This document shows, one piece after another, positions 32,804-44,947 of a stretch of DNA of 64,000 nt. The first letter of the stretch is position 1. Every line of letters starts with the position of its first letter. Below the pieces are notes generated by a model. It ran no database searches and was not told where the DNA came from. It worked only from the letters and a program-made list of their open reading frames with translations. A program made the translations under genes and the position numbers. Source of the stretch: Sipunculus nudus (lineage: Eukaryota; Annelida; Sipuncula; Golfingiida; Sipunculidae); assembly GCA_026874595.1 (NCBI GenBank), contig CM049307.1:2257579-2321578 (forward strand), given 5' to 3'.

Positions 32804-35250
32804 GTGAGCAGCCGCGCCCAGCTTCGCCCATGTATATGTACAATGCAGCCACGGAACATTTTGAACCCAAGTACATGTAAAATTACACAAACATCACTGG
32901 CTGAAGTGTACGAGAAAGCCGTCAAAGATGTATGGACATGCAAAATTTCAGGCAGACACTTCAAACCACTCTTCGGCTATGTGCATAGAATGCTGTGAAA
33001 CATATCATGACGGGGAAGTCCGTTCAACGTGGTTTCAAGGGCCATCTGTTAGTTGAGAAGTGCTTAAATGGGATGGTGGTCACTGAATTGAAGGACCAGG
33101 ATGCAGGTTTTGCAGGGATTGCCACTGAATGTGATGAACTCTACAGTTCGTTGTTAACAGGAGACATGACTGTTGAGTCTGTCCTCTCTGAGAGGAAGGT
33201 GGAGGTGGACAAAATTCCCAAATAGAAAAAGAGTGGCTTTGTTGAACGGTCGCAGACAAGCAAACTTTGGCTTTCATACATGGGTATGATTAAAGCCGCA
33301 AGAATGTTTGTATATGCAGATGGAACAGGTTAGAACATGGAACATATCCCTGGGCTTTATTGCAATGTCTACCTACCTTTTCAGCAGCAGGGCATAATGA
33401 TTATCTGAAGTCAGTATATCTGTATCTGAAAGAAATGAAAGACCTTGAATCTATACACGCAGAAGTATTCAGAAAGTTCATGGAGGGATTCAATGTAATT
33501 CGAAAAACAGATCAATTTTGGGCTGGACTTGGGGCAGACCATGTGATTGAGCAGACTTTGATGAGGTCACTGAACTCTTCTGGAGGTTTGACAAGAGGCA
33601 GCGCGTAACTGAAGAGCAGCGTACCCTGTGGACAATGTCAGCACCCATGTGTTCGGAATATAATGCTCCTTTGCAGGAATTGACACATAATGTGTTCACC
33701 AAAAGTGAGCAGCATGAAGAGGGGTCAGAGGCAAGGATAAAAAGTAACAAATTAGACTTGTCAAAAATCAAGAAAAAACTCGAGTCATGTTGCCCATTTT
33801 CAGAGGGCAGTACTTTGCGCAATATTGTTACAGGATTAGTAGCTCATAAAAATGTTGATGTTGATGACTTTCAATGCGTAGGACAGAAAGTGATCGATAA
33901 GCTTGTGGGGCAACCAATATTTACATACGCTTTTAAAAGGAAGGACAAGGCAAACGCAGTCGGTGACTCATCCGCTGTCACAGTAGCACCTGACAAGTCC
34001 ATAGACCCTGCATTGCTGTTTCAGAGACTGATTGTGATTTCTAGGGCTGGAGATGTGTCTTTGGAAAATGCACTTGAATATGAATTAAGTCCAATTCCGC
34101 CAGCTCTATCTGAAGTAAAATATGTCCTCAGAAAGCCAGAGACACCGCAACTGGCCAGAGCTATTGAAGGATATGCAAAAGGGCAGCCTGATATAGTCCA
34201 TCTCTGGACCCTTGTGTCCTATGTTAGACCTGATGGACGGAATAGCTAATGTTGTGTTTGGCGGATACAAAGATAATGTGCCGTCCATTAAGAATAGTCA
34301 CTATGAGAGGCGTCAACAAAAATCTCATCCATTAGTCAGTGTCACTCCAGAAACAAAATTTATGGGGAAATAAGAATTATTTCTAGGAAGGGGAAGCAAC
34401 AAAAAAGCACTAATAAATGTCATAAGTGCCAAGCTGCGGAAAAAAAGGCTGCGATGTTGTGAACTGTGAGGGCGACGCTGATCGGGAAATTGTTCAAGCG
34501 GCCATTGCAGCTTCTGTGTATGGGTCCACCATTCTTATTGGAGAGGACACAGATTTGTTGGTGCTTCTCCTGTGTTTCATGAATCCAGATAATAAGAGCT
34601 TGTTCTTTCGCTCTGACAAGAAATCCAATGACACTATTCATGCGTACAACATTTACAATCTCAAAGTCTTGTTAGGGGAAACACTGTGTTCTCACTTAAT
34701 ATTCGCGCATACCTTTACAGGATGTGATACGACTTCGCGAATATTTGGCGTTGAGGTTGGTTAAGGGTGTGAAAGATTTGAAATCATGTGCAGTTTGCCT
34801 TACCAACCCTGGTAAAACCTGTGAGAAAATTGAACATACTGGTCATAAAGCCATGATTTTGCGGGTTGTTGGAAACGCATCCAATGAACTGGTTGCTTTG
34901 AGGCAACGTATATTGAAAAAGAAGGCTGTTTCTGTCAAGTTTTGTGGCCCTAGAAAGGCTTCCCCCAATTCCATCAACTACTAAGTACCATTCTCTTAGA
35001 TTTTATTACCAAATAATGACATGGCTCAGCAAAGAGACTGACCTTGATGTTACACAGTGGGGTTGGCAATATGAAAATAGCCAATTCCGTCCCATTATGA
35101 CTGCGAAATCTCCAGCGCCGGACAGCCCGATGAAGGTTGTTCATTGCAATTGCACAGCTGGGTGTTCCTCATGACGCTGCATGGAAATGTACAATGTAGC
35201 CTGCCTAGCCCCGTGCAATGTCGTCACATGAAGTTAACTTGAAGTCATTC
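32804..35250 (+). pseudogene. broken copy of a multi-copy invertebrate protein family (putative nuclease-like C-terminal part), unit 1
   Basis: Fragments in several frames join into one recognisable but unnamed protein. 32995-33225 and the next ~120 bases read TVESVLSERKVEVDKIPK, then WLSYMGMIKAARMFVYADGTG. 33360-33608 has AAGHNDYLKSVYLYLKEM, FMEGFNVIRKTDQFWAGLGADHVIEQTLMRS and SSGGLTRG. 33635-34249 has a helical segment ending LLFQRLIVISRAGDVSLENAL. 34426-34764 has EGDADREIVQAAIAASVYGS, ILIGEDTDLLVLLL and FAHTFTGCDTTSRIFG. 34944-35174 ends in VHCNCTAGCSS, the start of a Cys-rich tail. I know this arrangement from many uncharacterised invertebrate proteins. The conserved acidic residues (DAD, EDTD, CD) suggest a PIN/FEN-like nuclease fold; that is inference. 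At least five frameshifts or stops make it a pseudogene, unless some breaks are introns. Confidence 0.6.
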
Positions 35251-35340
35251 TGTTAAAAGACCTAGTTGTGTTGTATTTCTAATATATATTGTTAACAAAT
35301 TTGCGAAGGCGAATAGCTCTAGATGTAAAAGTGGTTGTTC

Positions 35341-35384
35341 ATGACGTTATAACGTCGACACGTCATCATGATGACGTCATACAG
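35341..35384. promoter_or_regulatory. CRE-like palindrome cluster, unit 1
   Basis: Contains tgacgttataacgtc followed by the perfect 16-base palindrome cgtcatcatgatgacg, which overlaps a TGACGTCA. The copy in unit 2 is at 40017-40060. A regulatory function is not implied by the sequence alone; it could also fold as a cruciform. Confidence 0.4.
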
Positions 35385-35708
35385 AACTTTTTATTATGCT
35401 TATTTGGTTCTTTGGTATCATGTTTCTATCTTAGTTCAGCGGTTAAGCTCCCATATTTGGAAGAATTGTGCAAAAAATTAAAAGTTGGCAAAATTTTTCT
35501 TTGGAGCTTAATGGTGAATTTCAGATATAGGACCAAGCTGAAAATAAATGATCATGGCAAAAAGAAAAAAAAAACATGTCAACAGCTTGATTTATAATGT
35601 CGCTAGAAAGCATTCTGTGTGTGGAAAAATGCCATAATAAAAACTAGGGATCCATGGGTCTCGACGCCAGGTGAATTTGCCTATAAGGATCGGTTAATGA
35701 ACTTTTTT

Positions 35709-36369
35709 CAAAATATGTGTTCTGTGATCAGTTTGAAGCCAACCTGTCTACCCAAACTGGAGTTATCATCCGTAAACTAATTTGTGAATGGATGGGCCCT
35801 GTGACCTGGACCTTTGACCCCAAAATCAAAAGGAACCTTCCCCTATTTGCAGGTGCACCACGTGGAAGACGGAAGGTCTTGGATGAATCGTTTGGCTTAA
35901 AATGCATCCACAATATTTTCAAAGACGTGGGTTCTTTGACCTCATGACCTCAAAATCAAAAGGGATTTTACATTATTGGTGGATCATATATATGTCAAGT
36001 TTAAAACCAATATGTCAAACCAAACTGAAGGTACAATCTGGAAACACATATGCGGACAGATGGTCCCTGTGACCTTGACCTTTGACCTTGTGAACCAAAA
36101 TCAATCAGGTTCTTTCCCTATTAGTAGGTCAGTTATATGTGCAAGATGGAAGGTAAGGGATGAAAAGTTTAGTTTAAAATGTAACCACAATCTTTCTAAA
36201 TATGTGGGTTATGTGACCTTGACCTTTGACCTCATGAGTTTTTGCGTAAGGGGTGAGCCATATATAAGTAAAGCTTGAAATCCATATGTCAATACAAACC
36301 GGAGTTATCATCAGGAAACATATTTGATGGACATACGGAAAGACAAACAGACGGACAGGATTATTAATA
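35709..36369. repeat. ~270 bp degenerate tandem repeats with DR1-like motifs (unit 2)
   Basis: Duplicate of 31030-31690. At the first motif unit 2 reads gtgacctggacc where unit 1 has gtgacctagacc. Confidence 0.75.
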
Positions 36370-37099
36370 TAGGGCATCTGCTTATTCAAGTTGGGCCCTA
36401 ATAAACAACAGTCAAAATAAAGAAAAAAAATTGCATTAAAAATAGAGAAAAATACAGGTGGCGCCATCAGTCTTCAAGAACTGAAGAAACCAATTATAAT
36501 CAATAAACACACGGGGTTTATGGACAATGGATGAAACCACAGCTGCGATACTGACATAAAAAAATTCAGATAGCGCCACCAGCTTTCAGGAACTGACAAA
36601 ACTAGTCATCGTTAATATTCAAGGCAAAATTCATGGGAATTCATGCATTGATTATCAAGATAATGGAGGTTTTGTATCAAATTTTAAATTATTCTTGGGG
36701 ATACTTACAAGCCCCATAGCAGGGAGGATATAGGTCGCAATAACCTAATTTCAGGTTTCCAAGGAGATTTCGTATTGGCCTCCCTTTCAGACAGCTGAGC
36801 TAAAACACACAAAGATATGTTCATTTATTTAACTATGGGTTTTTTTCTTTAGATTAGCTGTATCTTTGTATTTGTTGAAAGGAGAGTCGGTTCGCGGCTA
36901 GGGTCATCGTGTCTTGAAACAATGGGGGTATTCAATATGGGCCATCCGGTGCTCCGACTCAAGTTATGCTATGATAGTAGGGTACTGTTCCCAGTCTATT
37001 TAGTATTCAGCGTGCTCATGAATATAGATGAGGCATTGTAGCAAAACGGGTCCCAGGCATTGTGACTTCTGAATATGGATAAGCCTTCAGGGTTGAAGG

Positions 37100-37445
37100 T
37101 ATTTAAAAGGGTTGCGTAAACAGATTGGGTATTCAGTCTTCGGTGTCCAGAAGCCAGCCAGCCGCCAGTCGAGGACCAATGCCGCCAGTCAGGGACCAGT
37201 GCCGCCAGTCAGGGACCAGTATTGCCAGTTTAGGACGTCTAGAGACTGTTTAATTTACTTTTAATGTATTCTTTGTTGCTAAGCAACTGCCTTGTGTTTT
37301 GCTGCTTACCTGAGTACGATAAGTGCGCCATCAAAAACAGGTACTGGCTGACTGATGATGAATTTAAATAACGATTGTGACTTTACTCTTTACTTGAGGG
37401 TGTTTCTGAGACCGCAACTGTCTAGTTCCCTCGGCTCGAATAAAG
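37100..37445 (+). promoter_or_regulatory. TATA box, 20 bp repeats and polyA signal (LTR-like module), unit 2
   Basis: Copy of 32421-32766, with the 20 bp repeats at 37161-37240 and one substitution (gtgtttctgag for gtgttgctgag) downstream. Confidence 0.4.
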
Positions 37446-37482
37446 AATTAAGTAAAAATCTTCAGGTGAACAAGGTCACCAG

Positions 37483-39926
37483 GTGAGCAGCCGCGCCCAG
37501 CTTCGCCCATGTATATGTACAATGCAGCCACGGAACATTTTGAACCCAAGTACATGTAAAATTACACAAACATCACTGGCTGAAGTGTACGAGAAAGCCG
37601 TCAAAGATGTATGGACATGCAAAATTTCAGGCAGACACTTCAAACCACTCTTCGGCTATGTGCATAGAATGCTGTGAAACATATCATGACGGGGAAGTCC
37701 GTTCAACGTGGTTTCAAGGGCCATCTGTTAGTTGAGAAGTGCTTAAATGGGATGGTGGTCACTGAATTGAAGGACCAGGATGCAGGTTTTGCAGGGATTG
37801 CCACTGAATGTGATGAACTCTACAGTTCGTTGTTAACAGGAGACATGACTGTTGAGTCTGTCCTCTCTGAGAGGAAGGTGGAGGTGGACAAAATTCCCAA
37901 ATAGAAAAAGAGTGGCTTTGTTGAACGGTCGCAGACAAGCAAACTTTGGCTTTCATACATGGGTATGATTAAAGCCGCAAGAATGTTTGTATATGCAGAT
38001 GGAACAGGTTAGAACATGGAACATATCCCTGGGCTTTATTGCAATGTCTACCTACCTTTGCAGCAGCAGGGCATAATGATTATCTGAAGTCAGTATATCT
38101 GTATCTGAAAGAAATGAAAGACCTTGAATCTATACACGCAGAAGTATTCAGAAAGTTCATGGAGGGATTCAATGTAATTCGAAAAACAGATCAATTTTGG
38201 GCTGGACTTGGGGCAGACCATGTGATTGAGCAGACTTTGATGAGGTCACTGAACTCTTCTGGAGGTTTGACAAGAGGCAGCGCGTAACTGAAGAGCAGCG
38301 TACCCTGTGGACAATGTCAGCACCCATGTGTTCGGAATATAATGCTCCTTTGCAGGAATTGACACATAATGTGTTCACCAAAAGTGAGCAGCTTGAAGAG
38401 GGGTCAGAGGCAAGGATAAAAAGTAACAAATTAGACTTGTCAAAAATCAAGAAAAAACTCGAGTCATGTTGCCCATTTTCAGAGGGCAGTACTTTGCGCA
38501 ATATTGTTACAGGATTAGTAGCTCATAAAAATGTTGATGTTGATGACTTTCAATGCGTAGGACAGAAAGTGATCGATAAGCTTGTGGGGCAACCAATATT
38601 TACATACGCTTTTAAAAGGAAGGACAAGGCAAACGCAGTCGGTGTCTCATCCGCTGTCAAAGTAGCACCTGACAAGTCCATAGACCCTGCATTGCTGTTT
38701 CAGAGACTGATTGTGATTTCTAGGGCTGGAGATGTGTCTTTGGAAAATGCACTTGAATATGAATTAAGTCCAATTCCGCCAGCTCTATCTGAAGTAAAAT
38801 ATGTCCTCAGAAAGCCAGAGACACCGCAACTGGCCAGAGCTATTGAAGGATATGCGAAAGGGCAGCCTGATATAGTCCATCTCTGGACCCTTGTGTCCTA
38901 TGTTAGACCTGATGGACGGAATAGCTAATGTTGTGTTTGGCGGATACAAAGATAATGTGCCGTCCATTAAGAATAGTCACTATGAGAGGCGTCAACAAAA
39001 ATCTCATCCATTAGTCAGTGTCACTCCAGAAACAAAATTTATGGGGAAATAAGAATTATTTCTAGGAAGGGGAAGCAACAAAAAAGCACTAATAAATGTC
39101 ATAAGTGCCAAGCTGCGGAAAAAAAGGCTGCGATGTTGTGAACTGTGAGGGCGACGCTGATCGGGAAATTGTTCAAGCGGCCATTGCAGCTTCTGTGTAT
39201 GGGTCCACCATTCTTATTGGAGAGGACACAGATTTGTTGTGTCTCCTGTGTTTCATGAATCCAGATAATAAGAGCTTGTTCTTTCGCTCTGACAAGAAAT
39301 CCAATGACACTATTCATGCGTACAACATTTACAATCTCAAAGTCTTGTTAGGGGAAACACTGTGTTCTCACTTAATATTCGCGCATACCTTTACAGGATG
39401 TGATACGACTTCGCGAATATTTGGCGTTGAGGTTGGTTAAGGGTGTGAAAGATTTGAAATCATGTGCAGTTTGCCTTACCAACCCTGGTAAAACCTGTGA
39501 GAAAATTGAACATACTGGTCATAAAGCCATGATTTTGCGGGTTGTTGGAAACGCATCCAATGAACTGGTTGCTTTGAGGCAACGTATATTGAAAAAGAAG
39601 GCTGTTTCTGTCAAGTTTTGTGGCCCTAGAAAGGCTTCCCCCTATTCCATCAACTACTAAGTACCATTCTCTTAGATTTTATTACCAAATAATGACATGG
39701 CTCAGCAAAGAGACTGACCTTGATGTTACACAGTGGGGTTGGCAATATGAAAATAGCCAATTCCGTCCCATTATGACTGCGAAATCTCCAGCGCCGGACA
39801 GCCCGATGAAGGTTGTTCATTGCAATTGCACAGCTGGGTGTTCCTCATGACGCTGCATGGAAATGTACAATGTAGCCTGCCTAGCCCCGTGCAATGTCGT
39901 CACATGAAGTTAACTTGAAGTCATTC
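37483..39926 (+). pseudogene. second copy of the same broken gene, unit 2
   Basis: Same fragments and lesions as the unit 1 copy: 37674-37904, 38039-38287, 38314-38928, 39105-39440, 39400-39660 and 39620-39850. The GEDTDLL motif is followed by a one-residue-shorter hydrophobic run owing to a 3-base deletion. The deletion preserves the local frame, but both copies are dead in every other respect. Confidence 0.6.
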
Positions 39927-40532
39927 TGTTAAAAGACCTAGTTGTGTTGTATTTCTAATATATATTGTTAACAAATTTGCGAAGGCGAATAGCTCTAGAT
40001 GTAAAAGTGGTTGTTCATGACGTTATAACGTCGACACGTCATCATGATGACGTCATACAGAACTTTTTATTATGCTTATTTGGTTCTTTGGTATCATGTT
40101 TCTATCTTAGTTCAGCGGTTAAGCTCCCATATTTGGAAGAATTGTGCAAAAAATTAAAAGTTGGCAAAATTTTTCTTTGGAGCTTAATGGTGAATTTCAG
40201 ATATAGGACCAAGCTGAAAATAAATGATCATGGCAAAAAGAAAAAAAAAAAACATGTCAACAGCTTGATTTATAATGTCGCTAGAAAGCATTGCAAGTAC
40301 TCTATTTCTATAGTTTTTGGGTTGAGAAATTCACTTGTTGAGGTTCAAAACCTCTCAAAGTACTTTTTTTTTTTAAACAAGAGTTCGGTTATATTCATTT
40401 AAGTTCAGCGGTTAAGCTGCATATTTAAAAGAAAATTGTGTCAAAGATGAAAGAAGAATGAAACTTGGAATAATGGTTGTCCAGACCATACTCAATATTT
40501 CCAGTTATGAAGCCAAGCAGAATACAGAATAT

Positions 40533-43500
40533 CTTGGTTAAAAAACCATGATGGCGGACAAGGTGGTAGCCGAATTATGCTATAACAATATATGTGGTGT
40601 TATTTGTCCTAGAATGCATTGCAAGTGCACTATGTCTATGTGTTTAGGGTGGAGAAACTCATTTACATGGGTTTCAATCAGTATAATGACTCTGTGAATG
40701 AAATATGGTTTTATTTGGTATTATAATTGTGCTAAATTGGCTTATTTCAAGCACCATGAACGGTAAAACTTATTTGTTGAATACTGTACTGAAATTTAAT
40801 ATATATTAGTAATTTTAAATGTTTGAACACTATGTCTGTTTCAATATACTGAATGGTAAAACGCTCCACTCTCTCCATTTGTAACGAAGGTTCTTTAACC
40901 GGTGTTGCTATGAGAGTGGGTTGTAGTTGTTTTCTCCTTAACTTCTTATTCTAACCACCCCAACCAAACACCACTATCCGAGCCATGGAGGTGCCTTGTA
41001 CTAGTTATATATTATAACTAGTTGTACAATCCACGTAAAATAAATTTTATTTTAGACTGAATGTGTGCATGGCAGGATACACACACGGGTATAAGCTCAC
41101 ACCTGTCAGTTGTATAGTTCCAATTAATGTCTCTTTTACTATGAGGTGATGGTGCAGCTTTCAGACTCTTTGTTTGCATGAAGACAGAATCAGTACACGT
41201 TTAGAAGCTCACAACGTTATGCTGTATGCTTTCTTTTTAAAGAAGAGATTTAGACCTGTTGGTATCACTTTCCATGAGAATTAGGTTATCCATACGATAT
41301 CTTATTAAAAAGAAGTCATAACCTATCGTTAAGAGGGAATCTCTTTGGTTTCTGGCGAGATTTCACCATTATGCCGTTGAGACATCGACGGGGTTCGAAG
41401 TAGAGACCAATGTACAAAGCCGTAACCACAAGACGACGTCCTACCCCTTTATATGCTATCTTTGTACTGTGGTGATTGTGAATGACAGGATCGACAAACT
41501 TGTAGATACTTGTGCAGTTTGTAATTTACCTGCTTCATTGGTGATATGGTAAGATTATCCTTACCAATTAGGTGAAATTGACTTTGCATTTCCCGTTATT
41601 TTCTTAAAATACTTCAATTGCTTACATAATCCACACCTTTTATATTACTGACGCGTATTTATAAATATTATTTGAAATAAAAAATAATTACTACATTTAT
41701 TTGAAAAAAAGTTAACACCATGTGCACATGATGCAAAATTGTAGATCGCACTGAGCCTTGCACATAAGATAAACAGAATCGATAGTTAGTAAATTGGAAT
41801 TGTGTAATTTACTAGAAGAAAACACTGTTGTCCTGTCAAATCTAAAAGAAAATATTCAGGCATAAGCTAGAAAAAGTTGAAGGCAATATTACAAAATGTT
41901 ATGTAATAAACTATTCTGTTCAGTAGTATTAATATTCAGGAATAATATTCAGAACTAGTCTATTCTCCATAATGTATTTTCCCTTGATGAAGCATGTGTA
42001 AGGGATACAAGTTTCCTAAACATTCTGCATTGGGGCATAAAGCTGACATAAAGAAAAAATCAATTGACCGCCATAGCACAGCAGGTTAAAGCACAGAACC
42101 GTTACATTCACCAATCAAGTCAATGAAACTCAAACCAAACTTTGAACTGAATGTTGAAGTTGATGAAGATCAATTTTATGTCTGGAACCTAAGGGTTTAT
42201 TATATTTTTCAACCTTGCGCCTTGTTCTTCCAATTCCTCATCATACATCCATGACTATTCAAAGATCAGCTGCCTTGAACACTGGCAGCACCGACTCCTA
42301 AAGTTTGATAGATGTGGTAAATATTCTAATAATACATGCATGTACTACATGAATCTACAAGTGACCATAACGTCAGCAAATGAAAGTATGTTTTTGACAC
42401 CAACACATCATGCAAAGTTAATGCCAACTCGTTAAAAAGGAAAAAGTTTTAAATCACGAAAATAGCATCACATCAAAAGGTAGTGATATTTTACTGATAC
42501 CCGTCGATTATTTCGTACGAACATCATCACAACATCACATTATCAGCAATCTGCAAAGGTATCTACATTTATGTTGATTATGTCATGTATTTATCACCAT
42601 AGCACAAAGGTAGCATACTGCAACATGTTATGCTCCTCTAAATGTGTGCTGATTCTGTCTTCATGCCAGCATAGTGTGAAAGCCATCACCTTAAGACAAA
42701 AGAGGCATAGACTCTATACAGCAAACAGGTGTGAGCTTCTACATGTGTGCATGTATCCTGTCATGCACACATGTAGTCTAAATAATTTATGGATACGATC
42801 TTCCGTTGAAACACGCATGGTGTTCAAATACATGTAACCAGTACATGAATATTAAATTTAAGCACTACAATATGATATTTCCCAATTTCACTAAGGTTTA
42901 CATGAATATTAAGTTGATCGTCAAATTTAATATCATGTTTGTAGATTTTAAAAAATCCTAACTGTTCTTTGCAGATATATCAAGCTAAAAATTTGATACC
43001 AGACATAATAATAGCTAAATATCTTTCATCCATCGCCTGTATGGAAATCAGAAAAATTAATAAAACAGCTCAGCAAATGACACTTTCTTTTGAAAATGCA
43101 GTATTCAACAAATTTTACCAGATTTTACCGTTGGATGTGCTGATGAAAAAGACACTTTTAGCAAAATTTAAATACATACACAGAGCGCAGAGAATCTGAC
43201 AGGTGTTAGCTTCTTATATATGTCTTAATCCTACCACGCGGGTATTAAGTCTGATATAGTACATTTTTGTAATTATAAGCAAAATAAACTTTATTTTATA
43301 TGGATTGTTTATTTTATTATAATAAATCTTTATATGGATTGTACAATTAGTTATAATAACTATTACAAGCCCCTCTCCATGGCTCGAATTGTTACACTTG
43401 TTTATATATAAGAGTGGAGGAAATCGGAGGACACTGAGAAAACAACAAACCTTGGACGGACCACTACAGCCCACTCTAATAGGAACGATTTTGAACAAGT

Positions 43501-44154
43501 CCGGGAAGCTAGTGTAGCTAGACGAGCGGTTTACCACCCGACTGTCCATTTCATTACATTGAAACAGACATAAAAATTGCACTAACAGAGGTTTACATGA
43601 AAACCGTTGACGCTGATCGTAGAATCTAATTACATGTATTAGGTTTCAAATATCCTAATGATTAGTGTTTTTATGGACATATAAAGTTGTTAGTTTTACT
43701 TCAATTTTTTACAGACAAGTTCCTTGCACCCATCATCTCTTCAAGGCAATTACATTTATCAGCATGCAAATAAAGGGAAATTAAAAGGAATAAATATGAT
43801 ATATCAAATCTGTTCCACAATTCAAGCATCAAAATGCATCACAAAACAGGAAAACCTAGCCAAGAAAATGACACTTTCATTTGAGAACAACTACAAAGTA
43901 TGCGACTGCTGTGCAGAACTAAAAAAATAATGTTTGCTGTTCGATGTGCTAGACAAAGGCAAATTTAGCATAATTTCAAAATCAACAAAAGCAGATTTTA
44001 TTCACAGAGTCATTATACTGACTTGAAACCCATATAAATGAATTTCTTGACCCTAAACACATACAAATAGTGCACTTGCAATGCATTCTAGGCCAAATAC
44101 AACCGGATATGTTGATATTTTATAATCCGGCGGCCATTTTGGATTTTAACCAAG
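40533..44154. mobile_element. 3.6 kb foldback element
   Basis: The outer arms ~40533-40720 and ~43965-44154 are inverted matches, sharing 'cttggttaaaa', 'ctagaatgcattgcaagtgc' and 'cagtataatgactctgtgaa'. Inner inverted matches join 41062-41110 with 42722-42790 (tgtgtgcatg.caggata, agctcacacctg) and 41145-41215 with 42640-42690 (catgaagacagaatcag). No transposase is visible. Inside the right half, two related segments near 43070 and 43865 share 'aaatgacactttc.tttga'. A target duplication was not resolved. Confidence 0.65.
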
Positions 44155-44944
44155 TTAGGCCGCCTTTCCATACATGCGGATTTTCACCCGCGCGGGACCC
44201 ATTATAGAATAATGGACATGAACTAAACCATTTAGTGAAGCACCAAGGGAACAAATAGGCCTACGGTAAGTGTTATATAAAAGTAACATTTCATAAACAA
44301 ATAATGTGTGAAGGTAATTAAGTTTTCAAAAGTTAAATATATGGCCATATGAGTTAAAAATTAATCCCACAAAGTTTGACCAATATTTCTTATTTTAATA
44401 ATAAGTTAACAGTGATATTCACACCTAGGCCCCGCCAACTTTAAGAGATATGAATGAAATGCTACAAAGTATTTATATCTTCTTAAATCTTGTCAATTAG
44501 CACTTACATTAGATCCTAATATTTTATCACATTTAAATATTAGGATTAAATTCCTGAATTTTTTTTCTTAAAAAAAATCAAAATTGTCCAAGTCTCATAA
44601 AAAAGAATTTATTTAACATTTAAATTATAAGATTCATCTTGTTTATTAGTCCTGTGTATTGAAGGGGTGGGTGGGGGAGGGGTCTCCGCTGTTACTGCTC
44701 GTTGCTGTTAATTTTAAGATTCATCTAGTTCATAGTACAGGTCTGCCAGAGAAAAAGGCTCCCTGTGGTATGGTATTAACTGCAGACAGCCTGATCAAGC
44801 TCAACTCAGTGGAGAGAGGGCTTGCCCTAGTGATGGGATTGCATAACATTATGCCAACAGGCTGGGGAGCATGGAGAGCTGCACTGAATGACCTACAGTC
44901 ACCTAAGTGGACTGCTTGACAATGTACGGGAATACAACAAGAGC
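44155..44944. other. no gene; repeat-derived open stretch
   Basis: An 86-codon plus-strand open stretch at 44659-44919 has no known domain, and its second half recurs out of frame at 45535-45612 within repeat DNA, so it is not called. A G-rich run lies near 44664. Confidence 0.5.
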
Positions 44945-44947
44945 CTC

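Larger units (their letters stand above)
30935..35613 (+). repeat. tandem duplication, unit 1 (4.68 kb)
   Basis: Near-identical to the next unit, offset 4679 bases, falling to 4676 after a small deletion in unit 2 near 39240. I counted about fourteen single-base or small indel differences by eye. Contents in order: degenerate repeats rich in TGACCTTTGACC motifs, the tail of a cagctgagctaaaa element (32113), a TATA/20 bp-repeat/AATAAA module, a broken multi-domain gene, and a CRE-like palindrome. The unit edge is 'ttctgtgtgtgg' on the left and 'cgctagaaagcatt' on the right. Confidence 0.92.
35614..40290 (+). repeat. tandem duplication, unit 2 (4.68 kb)
   Basis: Directly abuts unit 1 head to tail without spacer. 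It has the same order and the same frame-breaking lesions, so the duplication happened after the gene decayed. Differences from unit 1 include Asp to Val and Thr to Lys changes near 38645-38660, and a 3-base loss in the LLVLLL segment near 39240. Confidence 0.92.

Noticed and set aside
42063-42110. tRNA A-box-like sequence (tagcacagcaggttaaagc), possible tRNA-derived SINE
   Set aside because: No convincing B box or cloverleaf at the right distance; too weak to call.
43214-43582. 122-codon minus-strand open frame
   Set aside because: AT-driven composition, lies within the foldback right half, no domain or splice support.
44659-44919. 86-codon plus-strand frame
   Set aside because: Its second half recurs in a disrupted form at 45535-45612 within repeat DNA, and no family motif is present.
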